A DNA stretch of 64,000 nt from Streptomyces sp. TP-A0356 (GTDB lineage: Bacteria > Actinomycetota > Actinomycetes > Streptomycetales > Streptomycetaceae). The position numbers and the translations under genes were made by a program. Under the pieces are notes generated by a model that ran no database searches, was not told the DNA's origin, and saw only the letters and a list, made by a program, of their open reading frames with translations. The stretch is taken from NCBI RefSeq assembly GCF_001417775.1, contig NZ_BBZJ01000016.1:1-64000 (forward strand), given 5' to 3'. This document shows positions 63,844 to 64,000 of this stretch, piece by piece (positions within the stretch are counted from its first letter, which is position 1; each line of letters starts with the position of its first letter).

Positions 63844-64000
63844 ATGACCGCATCCCACGCTCCGACCACTGCCGAGGAGCTGCGCGGTGCCGGCTTGCGG
63901 GTGACGGCCGCCCGTGTCGCGCTGCTGGAGACCGTCCGGGACGGTGACCACCTCGACGCCGAGGGGGTCGCCTCCGGGGTGCGCGATCGCGTAGGCCACA
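63844..64000 (+). CDS. Fur-family metalloregulator, N-terminal part (runs off right edge)
   Basis: 52 codons: MTASHAPTTAEELRGAGLRV then TAARVALLETVRDGDHLDAE, the first helices of a Fur/PerR-type winged helix (TxxRxxLLexv...HxxaexV). In Streptomyces this subgroup (FurA/CatR) commonly precedes catalase genes and represses them until peroxide is present; the catalase would be outside the window. Confidence 0.8.
   Translation, partial: MTASHAPTTAEELRGAGLRVTAARVALLETVRDGDHLDAEGVASGVRDRVGH

Overview
The very high G+C content, the strong third-codon-position G/C bias, the many GTG starts and the gene families present (DUF5133, DUF1876, DUF5947, Rv1733c-type, several SpoIIE-type phosphatases, GH46 chitosanase, GlgE) point to a Streptomyces chromosome or a very close actinomycete. 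No rRNA, tRNA, CRISPR array, prophage or transposase was found.

Layout. 1-7.3 kb: N-terminus of a GlgE-type maltosyltransferase, a DUF5133 protein, a HATPase-like protein, soluble transhydrogenase SthA, a YciO/Sua5-like protein, a hemerythrin protein, DUF1876 and a cyclic-nucleotide-binding protein. 7.3-16.4 kb: an oxygen/redox stress block holding a Rv1733c-type membrane protein, two flavin-reductase-fold (PNPOx) proteins, a zinc alcohol dehydrogenase, an M50 protease with CBS domains, a tandem universal stress protein, a CBS-BON protein, and a convergent NarL-type response regulator and GAF histidine kinase. This gene set resembles the mycobacterial DosR/DevR regulon and the Streptomyces OsdR/OsdK regulon. 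Three intergenic palindromes of the form GGGCC-N4-GGCC(C/A) lie in this first part of the window.

16.7-29.6 kb: an AI-2E-type transporter, a secreted DMFase-beta-like lipoprotein, and then one long minus-strand hydrogenase maturation operon: hypX, an unknown protein, endopeptidase, hypA, hypB, hypF, hypC, hypD, hypE. 30-38 kb: a large SpoIIE phosphatase, a chitosanase with a perfect upstream palindrome, a frameshifted DUF2264 gene beside a decayed DeoR-type regulator, a HIT protein and an SDR. 38.4-44.7 kb: the structural hydrogenase operon on the plus strand, with an unknown protein paralogous to the one in the hyp operon, hemerythrin, small and large subunits of a group 1h-type (high-affinity, oxygen-insensitive) [NiFe] hydrogenase, a NifU-like protein, DUF5947, a 68-aa protein and a 49-aa membrane peptide. 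Many junctions overlap by 4 nt, which suggests translational coupling. No cytochrome b, ferredoxin or other obvious electron acceptor for the hydrogenase is in the window.

44.7-64 kb: FtsH, a universal stress protein, a perfect-to-near-perfect 10 x 40-bp tandem array, two TetR regulators flanking a decayed SDR, a PfpI/DJ-1 protein, two more SpoIIE phosphatases, DoxX, a lipoprotein, a LURP-one-like protein, an HxlR/F420-LLM/SRPBCC operon, a LysR gene divergent from a glutamine-synthetase-like plus amidohydrolase pair (the two halves of FluG), and the start of a Fur-family regulator.

The locus as a whole looks like a survival island: scavenging of trace H2, redox balancing, stress proteins and partner-switching phosphatases. 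The least explained parts are the two paralogous unknown proteins, one in each hydrogenase operon; the hemerythrin coupled to the hydrogenase small subunit; and the 40-bp repeat array.
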